Assembly: GCA_019096065.1 (NCBI GenBank)
Contig: JAGUCH010000005.1
Span: 6,386,001 to 6,450,000 of the forward strand
Length of the DNA stretch: 64,000 nt
Direction: 5' to 3'
From: Paracyclopina nana
Taxonomy: Eukaryota > Arthropoda > Copepoda > Cyclopoida > Cyclopettidae
Shown here: in pieces, positions 34,518-44,039 of the stretch
Numbering within the stretch: the first letter of the stretch is position 1
How the letters are laid out: every line of letters begins with the position of its first letter
The notes under the pieces: model-generated
What the model was told of the DNA's origin: nothing
Databases searched by the model: none
The model's input: only the letters and a program-made list of their open reading frames with translations
Made by a program: the position numbers and the translations under genes

Positions 34518-34800
34518 TTAAATTACTTAAAATCCCTCAAATTGATTCAAGGGCTGTTAAGTATTTAATATCCCCCAAATTGCTTAGAAAGAACTGTGAT
34601 ATAAAAGAGCTGAGTCGGATCGGTAAACTGAATTATAACACGAGGAAATCGTATTACAGTATATAAATTACTTAAAATCCCTCAAATTTGATTCAAGGGC
34701 TGTTAAGTATTTAATATCCCCCAAATTGCTTAGAAAGAACTGTGATATAAAAGAGCTGAGTCGGATCGGTAAACTGAACTATAACACGAGGAAATCGTAT
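34518..34800. repeat. Tandem duplication of an approximately 145-bp unit
   Basis: The unit starting AAATTACTTAAAATCCCTCA and ending in ACACGAGGAAATCGTAT occurs twice head to tail (about 34518-34664 and 34666-34800) with only a few differences. Confidence 0.75.
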
Positions 34801-34944
34801 ATAAAATCTTAAAAAACCTCTAGCTCTTTTCGGCGCGCTTTTCTCTCTGAATACAGCTTCAAAGACCCCTCATAAAATCAAAAGGGCTAACTTTTTTTTT
34901 ATTTCATAAGCAAATCGCTAGAATGGCCAGAAAAGGAGATATGG

Positions 34945-35177
34945 TGAAAGAAAAGGAAGCCCGCATTTGAATATTCCCGCCAGTGTTAAAGATTCAGCTA
35001 TTGTCATCGTTTACTCAGCTGTGAATCTCCACGCTAATAAAACGGCAGTATTGTTTTGTCCACATCGATGTAAAGTTGTATTACTTTCACTTCCACGTTC
35101 AATCTGAGCTAAGTCCTCTCTTGGCACGTCGGCAACATCTCTCCAAACGTAGATTCTTGGAGCAGATCTTCCTTTCA
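34945..35177 (+). repeat. Left LTR of the BEL/Pao-like element
   Basis: Begins TGAAAGAAAAGGAAGCCCGC and ends GATCTTCCTTTCA; AATAAA at about 35036. Matches the right LTR over its full length as far as can be seen. Confidence 0.9.
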
Positions 35178-35633
35178 TGGCGCCCAAGTGAACAACAGGT
35201 GAACCAAGACAATTTTCCTGAGATCCTCAGAACACACTCATACCGCACTAGCCACACACGCTAAAAACACACGAATTCGAAACAAAAAGAGTCCTAGACT
35301 AAAGTTACGAATTCAATTCACGAATTTAAAGCAAAAAGAGTCCCGCACTAAAGCTTTGAATTCCCCACCAACAATCTTTCTCTCGAGCCAAAAATTTTGA
35401 CCCGAAAGAAACAACACACGAGTTTAATTACATCCTTTTCTTACAGACACGTGTCAACATACAGATCATCACAGCAGATCTTCTCCTCCCAGACCAACAG
35501 GACAATTTTTGAAGCTCCACGTCATCTCCGGCTCCAATACATTGTCATTACTCAAATTTACTTACTTTTGTACACGAACCACACGATAATAAAAGTCCAC
35601 GTTTAACCGAAAATACAGATCTCTCATCTCACT

Positions 35634-37313
35634 ATGGCTTCAAATATTAATTCAGACAGCGAATTCGAGATAGCCAACTGGAACGAACTAGAGTCAGAAA
35701 CAAACGCTCTAATCAGCTCCATACAGTCCAAAATCACAGAATGGACCATAACGAGTCCTAAAGACATGAAGGCTGACATCAAAAAATACATACAAGAGAT
35801 CCTTGATGCCAGAGAGTCAGCAAAACAGGCACAAGGACTGATCAACTCACTATTCGAAACCAGAACTGACAGTGATGATGAATCCGATCTCATCATCAGT
35901 CATGCCCAAAAACTCCAAGAAGCTTGGAACAAAATGAGACTCAGACTAAGAGTCTACAGCATGACAGTGAGAAGACTGCAAAAACAAAAGGAACAAGAGA
36001 ACCAGAACAGTACTCACATTTCCTTTCCGAATTCATCATTCATGCACTCAATAGATGAGAGTCTAAACATTTCTCGCATCTCCTTGAACACACAGGAAAA
36101 ATACTTAACTGAAAAAGAAATCCTAAGATCGGATGAAACCCCCAAACCAGCTCCTCCATCACAGCAAAAGCCACAAAAACAGACTGGCACCAAACCAAAA
36201 ATCCCGCAACCTGGCATGGAGCCATCCAAAGAGTCACCAAGGAACCCTCGTTTTGACATTCCTTTTGGTCAAAAGACTCAAAGCAACCCCACTCCTGCTC
36301 ACATTCAGCCACCTCCACCACAACAAGATCTCACCAATAATGACGATGACAATCTGGATGAAGATCACTCAGATGATCTACCACCACCTTACAGAAACTC
36401 AAACAGAGGTGGCAATTCACAAAGACATTCACGAAACGCCTACAGAAATCAAGGCTCAAGACAAGGCAATGACTTTTATATACATGAGTCAGATGATGAG
36501 GAACCATACATTCTAGTCCAGACTATCAAACACCCATCATCTCGCAAAAAGAGAAAGGCAGTCATAACAGAGTGGTCTGACCTCTACAGACGAGCTTTCT
36601 TGATGAGTCAAATATATGACTCAAAAAAGGACAGACCCCCTAAGGAAAACGAAATTCCAAAAGCTAAGTTCAAGGGCAACGTCGGCGACTATGCCGATTT
36701 CAGAGAAAGATTCTTCATACGAATCATCAAAAACACTGCTATCTCCCCTGAACATAAAATGATGATGCTCATGGACAGCATTGAAGGGGAACCAATGACA
36801 GAACTTAAGAATCTGAAACCCTGGAACCTCACTAACTTGGCCATCGCTATAGAGATACTAGATAACCTTTACGCCAACACTCAAGGCCAACAAAGTTACC
36901 TGCTTAACAAAATTGCCCAACTAGATCCGCTCGACCACACAAAAAGAAAATCCTTACTGGACCACAAGACCCTGATCAATGACTTAACCCGCCACTTCAA
37001 AGAGGAAGCTCGACGCCTCAACTGCTCAGCAGACATGGGAATCGAGTCAATCTATTACATGATCAAATGGCAAAAAGATTCACGAATGTCCTTTGAGACA
37101 TACATAGAAAACAAAAACATTAAAAAGAACGTCGGCAGTCTAACAAAATACATGGATTGGCACCTCAATCTAAGCAGACAACTCTCCTACGAAAAAGAGC
37201 TCAAAGAAATCAAGACACAGCCAAAACAGATCAAATCTACTGCCTTAAGTACTAACAAGGAACCTGGTGATGATGATTCATTTACAGACGAATCTGAGCT
37301 AAATGATGAGTAA
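35634..37313 (+). CDS. Gag-like polyprotein of BEL/Pao-type element
   Basis: A 559-codon frame inside the LTR element. Residues about 30-130 are Glu/Lys/Gln-rich and probably coiled coil. About 175-260 is Pro/Gln/Asn-rich and includes PPPY, a possible WW-binding or late-domain-type motif. About 340-480 resembles the DUF1759 capsid region of BEL/Pao gags (PKAKFKGNVGDYADFRERFF, then MMLMDSIEGEPM and a helical tail). No CCHC zinc knuckle is seen; only one Cys is evident in the capsid tail. Codon use is AT-rich, unlike neighbouring host genes. The intact frame fits a young insertion. Confidence 0.8.
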   Translation: MASNINSDSEFEIANWNELESETNALISSIQSKITEWTITSPKDMKADIKKYIQEILDARESAKQAQGLINSLFETRTDSDDESDLIISHAQKLQEAWNKMRLRLRVYSMTVRRLQKQKEQENQNSTHISFPNSSFMHSIDESLNISRISLNTQEKYLTEKEILRSDETPKPAPPSQQKPQKQTGTKPKIPQPGMEPSKESPRNPRFDIPFGQKTQSNPTPAHIQPPPPQQDLTNNDDDNLDEDHSDDLPPPYRNSNRGGNSQRHSRNAYRNQGSRQGNDFYIHESDDEEPYILVQTIKHPSSRKKRKAVITEWSDLYRRAFLMSQIYDSKKDRPPKENEIPKAKFKGNVGDYADFRERFFIRIIKNTAISPEHKMMMLMDSIEGEPMTELKNLKPWNLTNLAIAIEILDNLYANTQGQQSYLLNKIAQLDPLDHTKRKSLLDHKTLINDLTRHFKEEARRLNCSADMGIESIYYMIKWQKDSRMSFETYIENKNIKKNVGSLTKYMDWHLNLSRQLSYEKELKEIKTQPKQIKSTALSTNKEPGDDDSFTDESELNDE

Positions 37314-38270
37314 CTTCAATGCCTCTCAACAACAGTCAAAGATCTGAAACTATCTGAAAAGAGAATACACAATTATATTTTCAGAAAATACGCAAAGAAC
37401 CACTACAATTCATTGAGCAATCTACTTAAAAGAGTAGTGAAATTGATGAAAATTAGAACAAAACTTGCACAGAAAGCACACACAAAGGCCTCATCCAGAA
37501 AAGTTATCGAAAGTTTCAATCTAAAGACAGAAACTACTATGATAGAAAGTAAAAGACAACCACTCACGTTCTCTATAATAAAAAAAAACTTTTCTGGTAA
37601 TAATCAAAACCTAAAGGATGATTTAAACAGACTCTATGCAAAAGTTGATTCAATAGCGTCATACGCGGGGAATCTTGACTAGTCAACAGATATCTCTACT
37701 TATCAAAGAAGACCAATTTTACTGCTCAGACATCACATTTTAACATAATTAATTGTCAAAGACATTTATGAAATAAACCACTGCTCATTGCGAGACACAA
37801 TGGCAGAAACATCATGATTGTTTCAAATCATAAACTTACAAATTCTAGCCAAAAAGGGAAACCCTAACTAAGCCAACATACGGCAGCGCTCCCTGATATG
37901 CAGCTTGACACACGGAGATTGTTTGAAAACATGTCATTTGATTTCAAGACCAATAAAAGTTGAAATCAATCAACCTATGATTTCTATCACAAGGTCATTA
38001 AATAGCAAGCTAAAACATTTCATGTCGCACACTCCATGAGCGGGGAAAAATATGCAAGCATGAAAATGCAAAAATGAGGCCAAAATACGCAGCCAACTCT
38101 CCCATACAAACGGGACATGCTTTTCCCAACACTCGGAAAGACATGGAGGATATTGATCGCAACAATCCGATTTCCTTGACATGTAATGGTTAATGCTCAA
38201 GCCATAGCTCGCATCGCAGCAGAAAACCCTTACATTAGTATCAGACTTATATGACCCCAAGGGGCACAAA

Positions 38271-38666
38271 ATGAAGCTCCACCGGCACCCGAACTCGTTC
38301 CACCGAGGCCAGCTCAAACCTCGAGGCAGCCTGACACATGTTACGCCACCTCAACGAGTCCCTATGGCACCTCCGCTCCCAGTGACCGACTTGAAAGTCA
38401 AAGTAAAGCAGGACGCTATGCCTGCCCCTTACGAAAATGAGGATCTTGTTCCGCCCCCATCAAGGCAGCCACGTCAGCTGCCATCACCGCCCGCTCAACT
38501 TGGAGCCGAAGACGAAAGGATCACCCCTGTTATCCCGACCAATCCTCGTGATCCAATGGGGTTGGAAGCTCTCGATGGTGAAGATGACGACACGGAAATG
38601 GAGATCGGCGAAAAAGAGTCCAGAAGACTACTGGCCAACGACGACGAAGACGAAGTTCAAGGCTGA
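38271..38666 (+). pseudogene. Pro-rich/acidic C-terminal remnant inside the LTR element
   Basis: A 131-codon open frame just before the right LTR: Pro-rich first half (APPLPVTDLKV, PPPSRQPRQLPSPPAQ), strongly acidic second half (EDDDTEMEIGEKE). It may be the tail of a deleted pol or envelope-type frame. There is no catalytic motif, so identity is open. Confidence 0.4.
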
Positions 38667-38686
38667 TCAGCCTTAAACGCGGGGAA

Positions 38687-38919
38687 TGAAAGAAAAGGAA
38701 GCCCGCATTTGAATATTCCCGCCAGTGTTAAAGATTCAGCTATTGTCATCGTTTACTCAGCTGTGAATCTCCACGCTAATAAAACGGCAGTATTGTTTTG
38801 TCCACATCGATGTAAAGTTGTATTACTTTCACTTCCACGTTCAATCTGAGCTAAGTCCTCTCTTGGCACGTCGGCAACATCTCTCCAAACGTAGATTCTT
38901 GGAGCAGATCTTCCTTTCA
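38687..38919 (+). repeat. Right LTR of the BEL/Pao-like element
   Basis: Same sequence as the left LTR; followed directly by the TATGG duplication. Confidence 0.9.
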
Positions 38920-38979
38920 TATGGAGTGCCAAACTTTTTATTAAATTGCTACAAATGTTTTGCTACTATAAAAATTGAC

Positions 38980-39250
38980 CCTATCTATCTCTTTTCTTGG
39001 TCATCCTAGCAACTTGCTTATGAAATAAAAAAAATTAGCACTTATGATTTTATGAGGGAACTTTGAAGCTGTGTTCAGCAAAAAAAGCATGCCGAAGAGA
39101 GCAAGAGGTTTTTTAAGATTTTTATGTTATGAGGAGGGATAGGCCAGGATTTTAAAACTACCACCAAAAAAAACCTTGGGACATAAGCTTTCAGAAAATA
39201 TATAGGTTTAGGGGTGGTTGACGAAGTCTAGGTTAGGTTTTCTCTCAAGT
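38980..39250. repeat. Outer right repeat of the transposon nest (inverted copy of 32690-32945)
   Basis: Reverse complement of the left outer repeat, ending GGTTAGGTTTTCTCT; shares the run TGAGGAGGGATAGGCCAGGA in complement. Slightly diverged with small indels. Confidence 0.7.
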
Positions 39251-40039
39251 CAATGCGATATATTACACAGCTCTCACAGGGTATTTAGTACATACTGGCT
39301 TGGTTAAGGAATTTTCTTTCCTACCTTGCAAACCATTTCGTTTGAATTTCGCGCGTTTTTACAGGTGCGCTGCTCACAAGAGAAGACTCTAACACTCTGT
39401 TTGGAATGATTGGGATAACGCGCGCAGGGAAAATGAGTTTGACGTCGTTGTCAACACGATCAGAGACTTATATTTTAAGAGAAGTGCATTAATGATGACG
39501 TCATAGGGTGCGTTATCCACGTTGTGGTCACGCTCCAAAAGAGACAATAATAAACCCTCGGGGGTGGCTGACTACATCTGGGCTAGGGCAGACTTTTGAG
39601 TCGTCATATCTCCAAAAGCATTCATCTGAGCCCAAATGGTGCTTTTATTCTCAATTCTAATTAGATCAAAATATATTGTTTCTATTACAAGTATTTTTGA
39701 AGCTTTTATTGAAAATTTCAATGTTTGTAAAAAGCTTCATAAAAATTCACGGCCGATTCATAGTTATCAGATATTGAAAACAAAGGTATAAAGTCTTTTT
39801 GGCATTTTTTATAATTAGTAGCGCTATAAATAGCACCAGACAGTAGAACGATTTAGTGCGTGACCCAAACATTGGATGTTTACATTTGATCTGCACTTCT
39901 CTTAAAGTGTTAGTCTCTGAACACGATCATTGTGAGCGAGGAGCACCAAAAATTAGATTCTTCACTGTGAGGCTATGTAGGAGGACTGTTGAGCGGCAGC
40001 CTTTATTTTTGCGCGATGAAATTCCTGTAATTGACGACG
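39251..40039. other. Upstream region of MKK3/6
   Basis: Nearly 800 bp of AT-rich DNA between the nest and the kinase gene. It presumably holds promoter and 5' UTR, but no element is recognised. Confidence 0.4.
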
Positions 40040-41302
40040 ATGCCGAAACCGGTGCGGCCGTTCAAGTTTGACTTCAAGGAGAATCCGCCCGTGGTGGCTG
40101 AGAGGTGAGTGGTTGAAATTCGAATGATCGGGCTTGAGAAAATGTCGGTAATGCTTGCAGTGGGCCGACGATTCCCCGCGACTTGGACTCGCGCACCTCC
40201 ATCACCATCGGCGATGAGACGTTCGAGATCGAGGCCGACGATCTGGAGAGCCAGTGCGTGTTGGGCCGAGGCGCCTACGGGGTCGTTGAGAAGGTGAGGC
40301 ACAAGCCCACGGGGACCGTCCTTGCCGTCAAGCGCATCACGGCCACCGTGAACAGCATCGAGACGAAGCGCCTGCTCATGGACTTGGACATCTCCATGCG
40401 CACCTCCGCATGTCCCTACACGGTCCACTTCTTCGGCGCCATGTTCCGCGAGGGCGACGTCATGATCTGCATGGAGGTCATGGACATCAGCCTCGACAAG
40501 TTCTACGCCAGGGCCTTCAACATCAGCCATCCCATCCCAGAGGACGTCCTCGGAAAAGTGGCCTTTTCGGTATTGGCGTATCTATATATCGGTTAGCTTC
40601 TCAATCACCGCATCTTGGTCGCAGGTCATCAGTGCCCTCGACTACTTGCACACCAAGCTCCAAGTGATCCACAGAGATGTCAAGCCGTCCAACATCCTCA
40701 TCAACCGCGGAGGCGACGTCAAAATGTGCGACTTTGGTATTTCGGGCTACCTCGTCGACTCCGTGGCCAAAACGATCGACGCCGGATGCAAGCCCTACAT
40801 GGCGGTAGTTGCTAAAAGCGATACTGATTTGCGCCTCCAAGCTCATCGACTTTTTTTCAGCCCGAGCGAATCGATCCAAAGGGCGATCCCTCGAAGTACG
40901 ACGTCCGGTCGGACGTGTGGTCCTTTGGCATCTCCATGATTGAAATTTCCACGGGCCAATTCCCCTATAAAATTTGGAAGACGCCTTTCGAGCAGCTCCG
41001 CCAGGTCGTCATGGAGGCTCCGCCCTCGTTGCCCTCGAACAAGTTCAGCCAAGTCTACGAGAACTTTATCGACAAAACGTATCTCTTCAAAAACTTTTTA
41101 TTTTTAGCTGATCTCAATGTACGCTTGTTTTAGGCTGAAAAAGGACGTGAACGAACGCGCAGGATATACCGACCTGCTCGAACATCCATTCCTGGTGCAC
41201 CATGCTAAAGTCAACACCGATATATCAGCCTTCGTCTCTCGAGTACTTGATCACTCGACCGAGGAGGACGAAAAAGAAGATTTGAGTGCAAAAAAGTCCT
41301 GA
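40040..41302 (+). CDS. MAP2K3: MKK3/6-type MAP kinase kinase (p38 pathway), complete
   Basis: Five exons: 40040-40104, 40161-40569, 40625-40804, 40861-41078, 41134-41302; 346 aa (human MKK3 347, MKK6 334). The basic N-terminus MPKPVRPFKF may be a p38 docking motif. PRDLDSRTSITIGDETFEIE is the MKK3/6 signature. Gly-rich loop GRGAYGVV (57-64), ATP lysine K79, catalytic HRDVKPSN (D176), DFG (194-196), and the activation loop SVAKT with phospho-acceptors S204 and T208 are intact. The C-terminal DVD-like docking tail is shortened and ends in an acidic/basic stretch. MKK3/6 phosphorylates p38 in stress and immune signalling. Convergent with the ankyrin gene, whose stop is 195 bp away. Confidence 0.95.
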
Positions 41303-41497
41303 ATTTATTGCCGGGTTGCATAAAGACCTAGGTTGATGTTCCTGCAGTGACTTCTCATGAGCACCTATTGTGCTTGATTTTTTAGCCCAACTCTGGTGAC
41401 AACGCACTCGCGAAAATCCATTCTTTTAATGAATAACAACCTCAATCAGTTTGAAAGGTACTTTGGTGACAGCACAGCCGACCATCTGGAGTAGTCG

Positions 41498-43383
41498 TCA
41501 ACCTTGTTCATCAGGGGAGGTCATTGATACTGAGCTGTCAACGATCGCTTGAATTGTTGGGTGGCAGATGAAAGCTTTAGCTATCGCGTCCACATCCTCA
41601 TTGCGGCAGTGATCATCTAGGGCAGCAGGTGGTAGCCCATTAATGCTGGAAGTAATGCTCATGACTGGATCGTTGCTGGGGTTCATCAACAAGCTCGAGC
41701 TAGAATCTTGCTGATGGAAAGGAGATTGAGGACAGCTGGAGTGAGAGGACGACTCTGGTTGCCTTGCCACCTTGAGGAGGTCACGTGCGCCGATCAAATG
41801 GGAGGCAAGGAGGTCTTGGGGCTGGTAGAGGCCACCCACAAGCGCGCTTTTGTCCGCGTTTTCGTCCAAGAGTAGCTTGATCATGAGAAGCTGCTCGTCG
41901 TGGTCCAACTTGATCAGGCCTTGAGTCGTATCCTGGATCACACTGCGAGATGCCAGCAAATGCAGAGCGGTGAAGCCATCAGCCCTAGGTTGGCTGATCG
42001 TGGTCTTGTCGTAGCACAAGAGAGCCGCGACCAGTGCTGGATCCTGCGAGTATTGGCAAGCCAAGTGCAGTGGCGTGGACCCGTTAGTGGTCGTCATCGT
42101 GAGGCTCTCAGGAGAGCGCCTCGCCAGCGTGTGGAGCACCATGAGCGGATGCTTTGGGCTCATTGCGGCGATGTGAATGGGCAATTGTCCCCGTTTGTTC
42201 CGCTCGAGTGGATCGAAAATCATTCGTCCGGAATGAGTCTTCAGCTTGAGCATTGCGTTGAGAGCGTCTGAGGAGGAGTCGCCGATCCTGCAGACCACAT
42301 GAAGGATATTGTTGCCCACCTCGTCCACGCACATGGGATCAACGTTGAGTATGTAAAATATTTCCGCGAGGAACATAGCAATACGAGCGTTGTTGGAGGT
42401 GATGGCAAAGTCGAGGGTGCTAAGGCCGTCGCTGTTTTTCTGCGTGATGGCCGAGCTCTTGTCAAAGACGAGCACCTTGTGGACCAGAGCGTAAATCTCG
42501 CTTCGCTTCGCCGCGTTCTCGTTGCTCCTGTGGCACAGCGCCATCAAGAGGCTCACATTGCTTGATCCGCATCTGGTGAGGTCGGCAATATCCTTTACGT
42601 TGATCAGCTTGCGGCCTCGCTGCATCGTGGCCTCGTCCACGTCCTCCAAGAGGTTTTGTATGGAGCAAAAGTCCTGAAAGGAGTGTATAACAACAGTCTG
42701 GCGCTGCATGAACACCTTCTTCTCCTGTCCCAGCTGAATTGGAAACTTGAGCAATCTTCGGTCACCGGGCACGATCTGGACGAACGCATCCACCTCAGCC
42801 TTGGCGTCCTTGAGCAGCTGCATGAACGGAAACCTAGCTTATACTTCAGTTGCTGAAATAGTGTTACAGCACTTACACGTCTGGGTAGCTTGAGCACGAA
42901 CTTGTTCTTGACTTGGTCGATGGTGACAAAGGTGTGGACGGTGACGCACCCATATGATGATGCCTTGGTAACGTAGAAGATCTTGCATGCCGTTGACCTT
43001 GAAGACGAGGAGGTGGAAGGGAGTGCAGGGATCCCGGTGTCAAAGCTCGGATACTCCACAGCCTCTTCCTCCTCCTCCTCGCTGGCCTCTCTAGCGTTGT
43101 CCAAGATATCGCTGACGCGAGAGGGATCGTCGAGAAAGAAGCCATCGACGAACGTGTCTTGGCCCTGGGACGGGTAAGGTCCTTGGTTTGATTTTCGCTT
43201 GGCCTTGACTACGGGGCCCTTGGCTACGAGATAAACCCCGTCCGGATTGTCGGGTAGGGAAGAGTTGCTCCCAGTAAGGAGGTCCTCATCACTCTGGTCA
43301 GCCTTGTCGAGGTCGTTGAGGTCCAAGTTGAGGTCGGCGAGGTAGCCGGTGACATGCTGCAAGGCTTGGCCCAGGTCCTTCAT
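41498..43383 (-). CDS. Ankyrin-repeat protein, possibly IkB-like
   Basis: Exons (minus) 43383-42877 and 42817-41498, joined in phase 0 over a 59-nt intron; 608 aa. The N-terminal 140 residues are acidic and disordered, with an E-run (SEEEEEEAVEYPS) and a Lys/Arg patch (VVKAKRKS). The middle holds six or so degenerate ankyrin units: DGLSTLDFAITSNNARIAMF, VGNNILHVVCRIGDSS, RGQLPIHIAAM, NGSTPLHLACQYSQDPALVA, DGFTALHLLASRS. The tail is Ser-rich (SSSHSSCPQSPFHQQDSSSS). The acidic N-terminus and ankyrin block recall IkB, Bcl-3 or NF-kB p105 C-terminal regions, but no Rel domain or clear DSGxxS degron was seen. A TATA box precedes it (43452-43458). Assignment to IkB is tentative. Confidence 0.7.
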
Positions 43384-44039
43384 TGAGTGTACCGCAAGCA
43401 AAACAAGGAAAATAGGGTGAAATGAAAGAATAGCTTGGCCGCATGTGCGCTTATATATTGTACTGCCTGGAGGGCTACGCACGCGCAGTAGCTCCGTTTC
43501 ACCACATTTAATGAAGCAGGCATGCACGCGGGAAGCGCCAATGTTCGCGAACCTGGATTGCTGAAGTAGTGCGCTCTTCAGGTAAATTGGGGTTTTGTGT
43601 AAATATAGATGCGTTAGAAAATCATCTATTTTACCTATATTGGCCCTATTTTTGGTCCAAATATAGATGATGTTTGCCAATCGTACCAAAATACAGAGCT
43701 TGGTAAATGAAGCAAAATAAGTGAGCAAAAAGAAATCCAGCTTTAAATATACACTTTTGGGGAATTGAATTTTAAAAAACTTTGTGAACAATTAAACATC
43801 TGGCTCTTATTTTCATCAAGCATTTTGGAACTAAGAAAAAAGAAGCTTCAAAAGCCAACTTACTAGCTCGAGCTTGCTAAATGTCTAAAATCACCTATGC
43901 CATGTTTGGTCCATCTAACGCATCCATATTTTGTACAGATCTAGATCGGGTAAAATGCATGCCTTAAAAAGGACTTTCGCCGCTAAATAGCCAGCTGCAC
44001 CGCCTAACAAGGTAAATTTTGTCAGTCAGTAGATGTATT
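43384..44039. other. Intergenic region between DNAI2 3' end and ankyrin gene
   Basis: About 650 bp; apart from the TATA box, AT-rich and featureless. Confidence 0.4.
43452..43458 (-). promoter_or_regulatory. TATA box of the ankyrin-protein gene
   Basis: TATATAA on the minus strand, about 70 bp upstream of the ATG at 43383, at a distance that allows a short 5' UTR. Confidence 0.55.

Larger units (their letters stand above)
33202..34520. repeat. Tandem duplication (about 650 bp) of a module with palindromic MITE and two tRNA-like sequences
   Basis: Module 1 (about 33202-33868) and module 2 (about 33869-34520) share, in order: TTATTTCGAGCTGGGGCACG; an inverted-repeat segment; GCTATGTGAATATCACTGGC; a tRNA-like block; a second tRNA-like block; and TTCCATGGAATATGAGGGGC. 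In module 2 the first part is a full foldback (about 33875-34068) whose arms pair over some 75 bp. In module 1 it is rearranged and contains a near-continuous palindrome at 33378-33415 (GGGTCATTAAATAGCTGA and its complement, 2-bp spacer). Confidence 0.75.
34945..38919 (+). mobile_element. Non-autonomous BEL/Pao-like LTR retrotransposon (gag only)
   Basis: LTRs 34945-35177 and 38687-38919 (233 bp each) look identical by eye, start TG and end CA, and carry an internal AATAAA. The element is flanked by the 5-bp duplication TATGG (34940-34944 and 38920-38924). A primer-binding site (TGGCGCCCAA, 35178-35187) directly follows the left LTR and resembles tRNA-Lys PBS sequences; a short purine run (GCGGGGAA) precedes the right LTR. 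The only long frame is gag-like. No protease, reverse transcriptase, RNase H or integrase motif is present in the 1.4 kb after it, so the copy depends on another element's enzymes. Orientation is plus. It sits in a copy of the nest's outer repeat. Confidence 0.88.
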
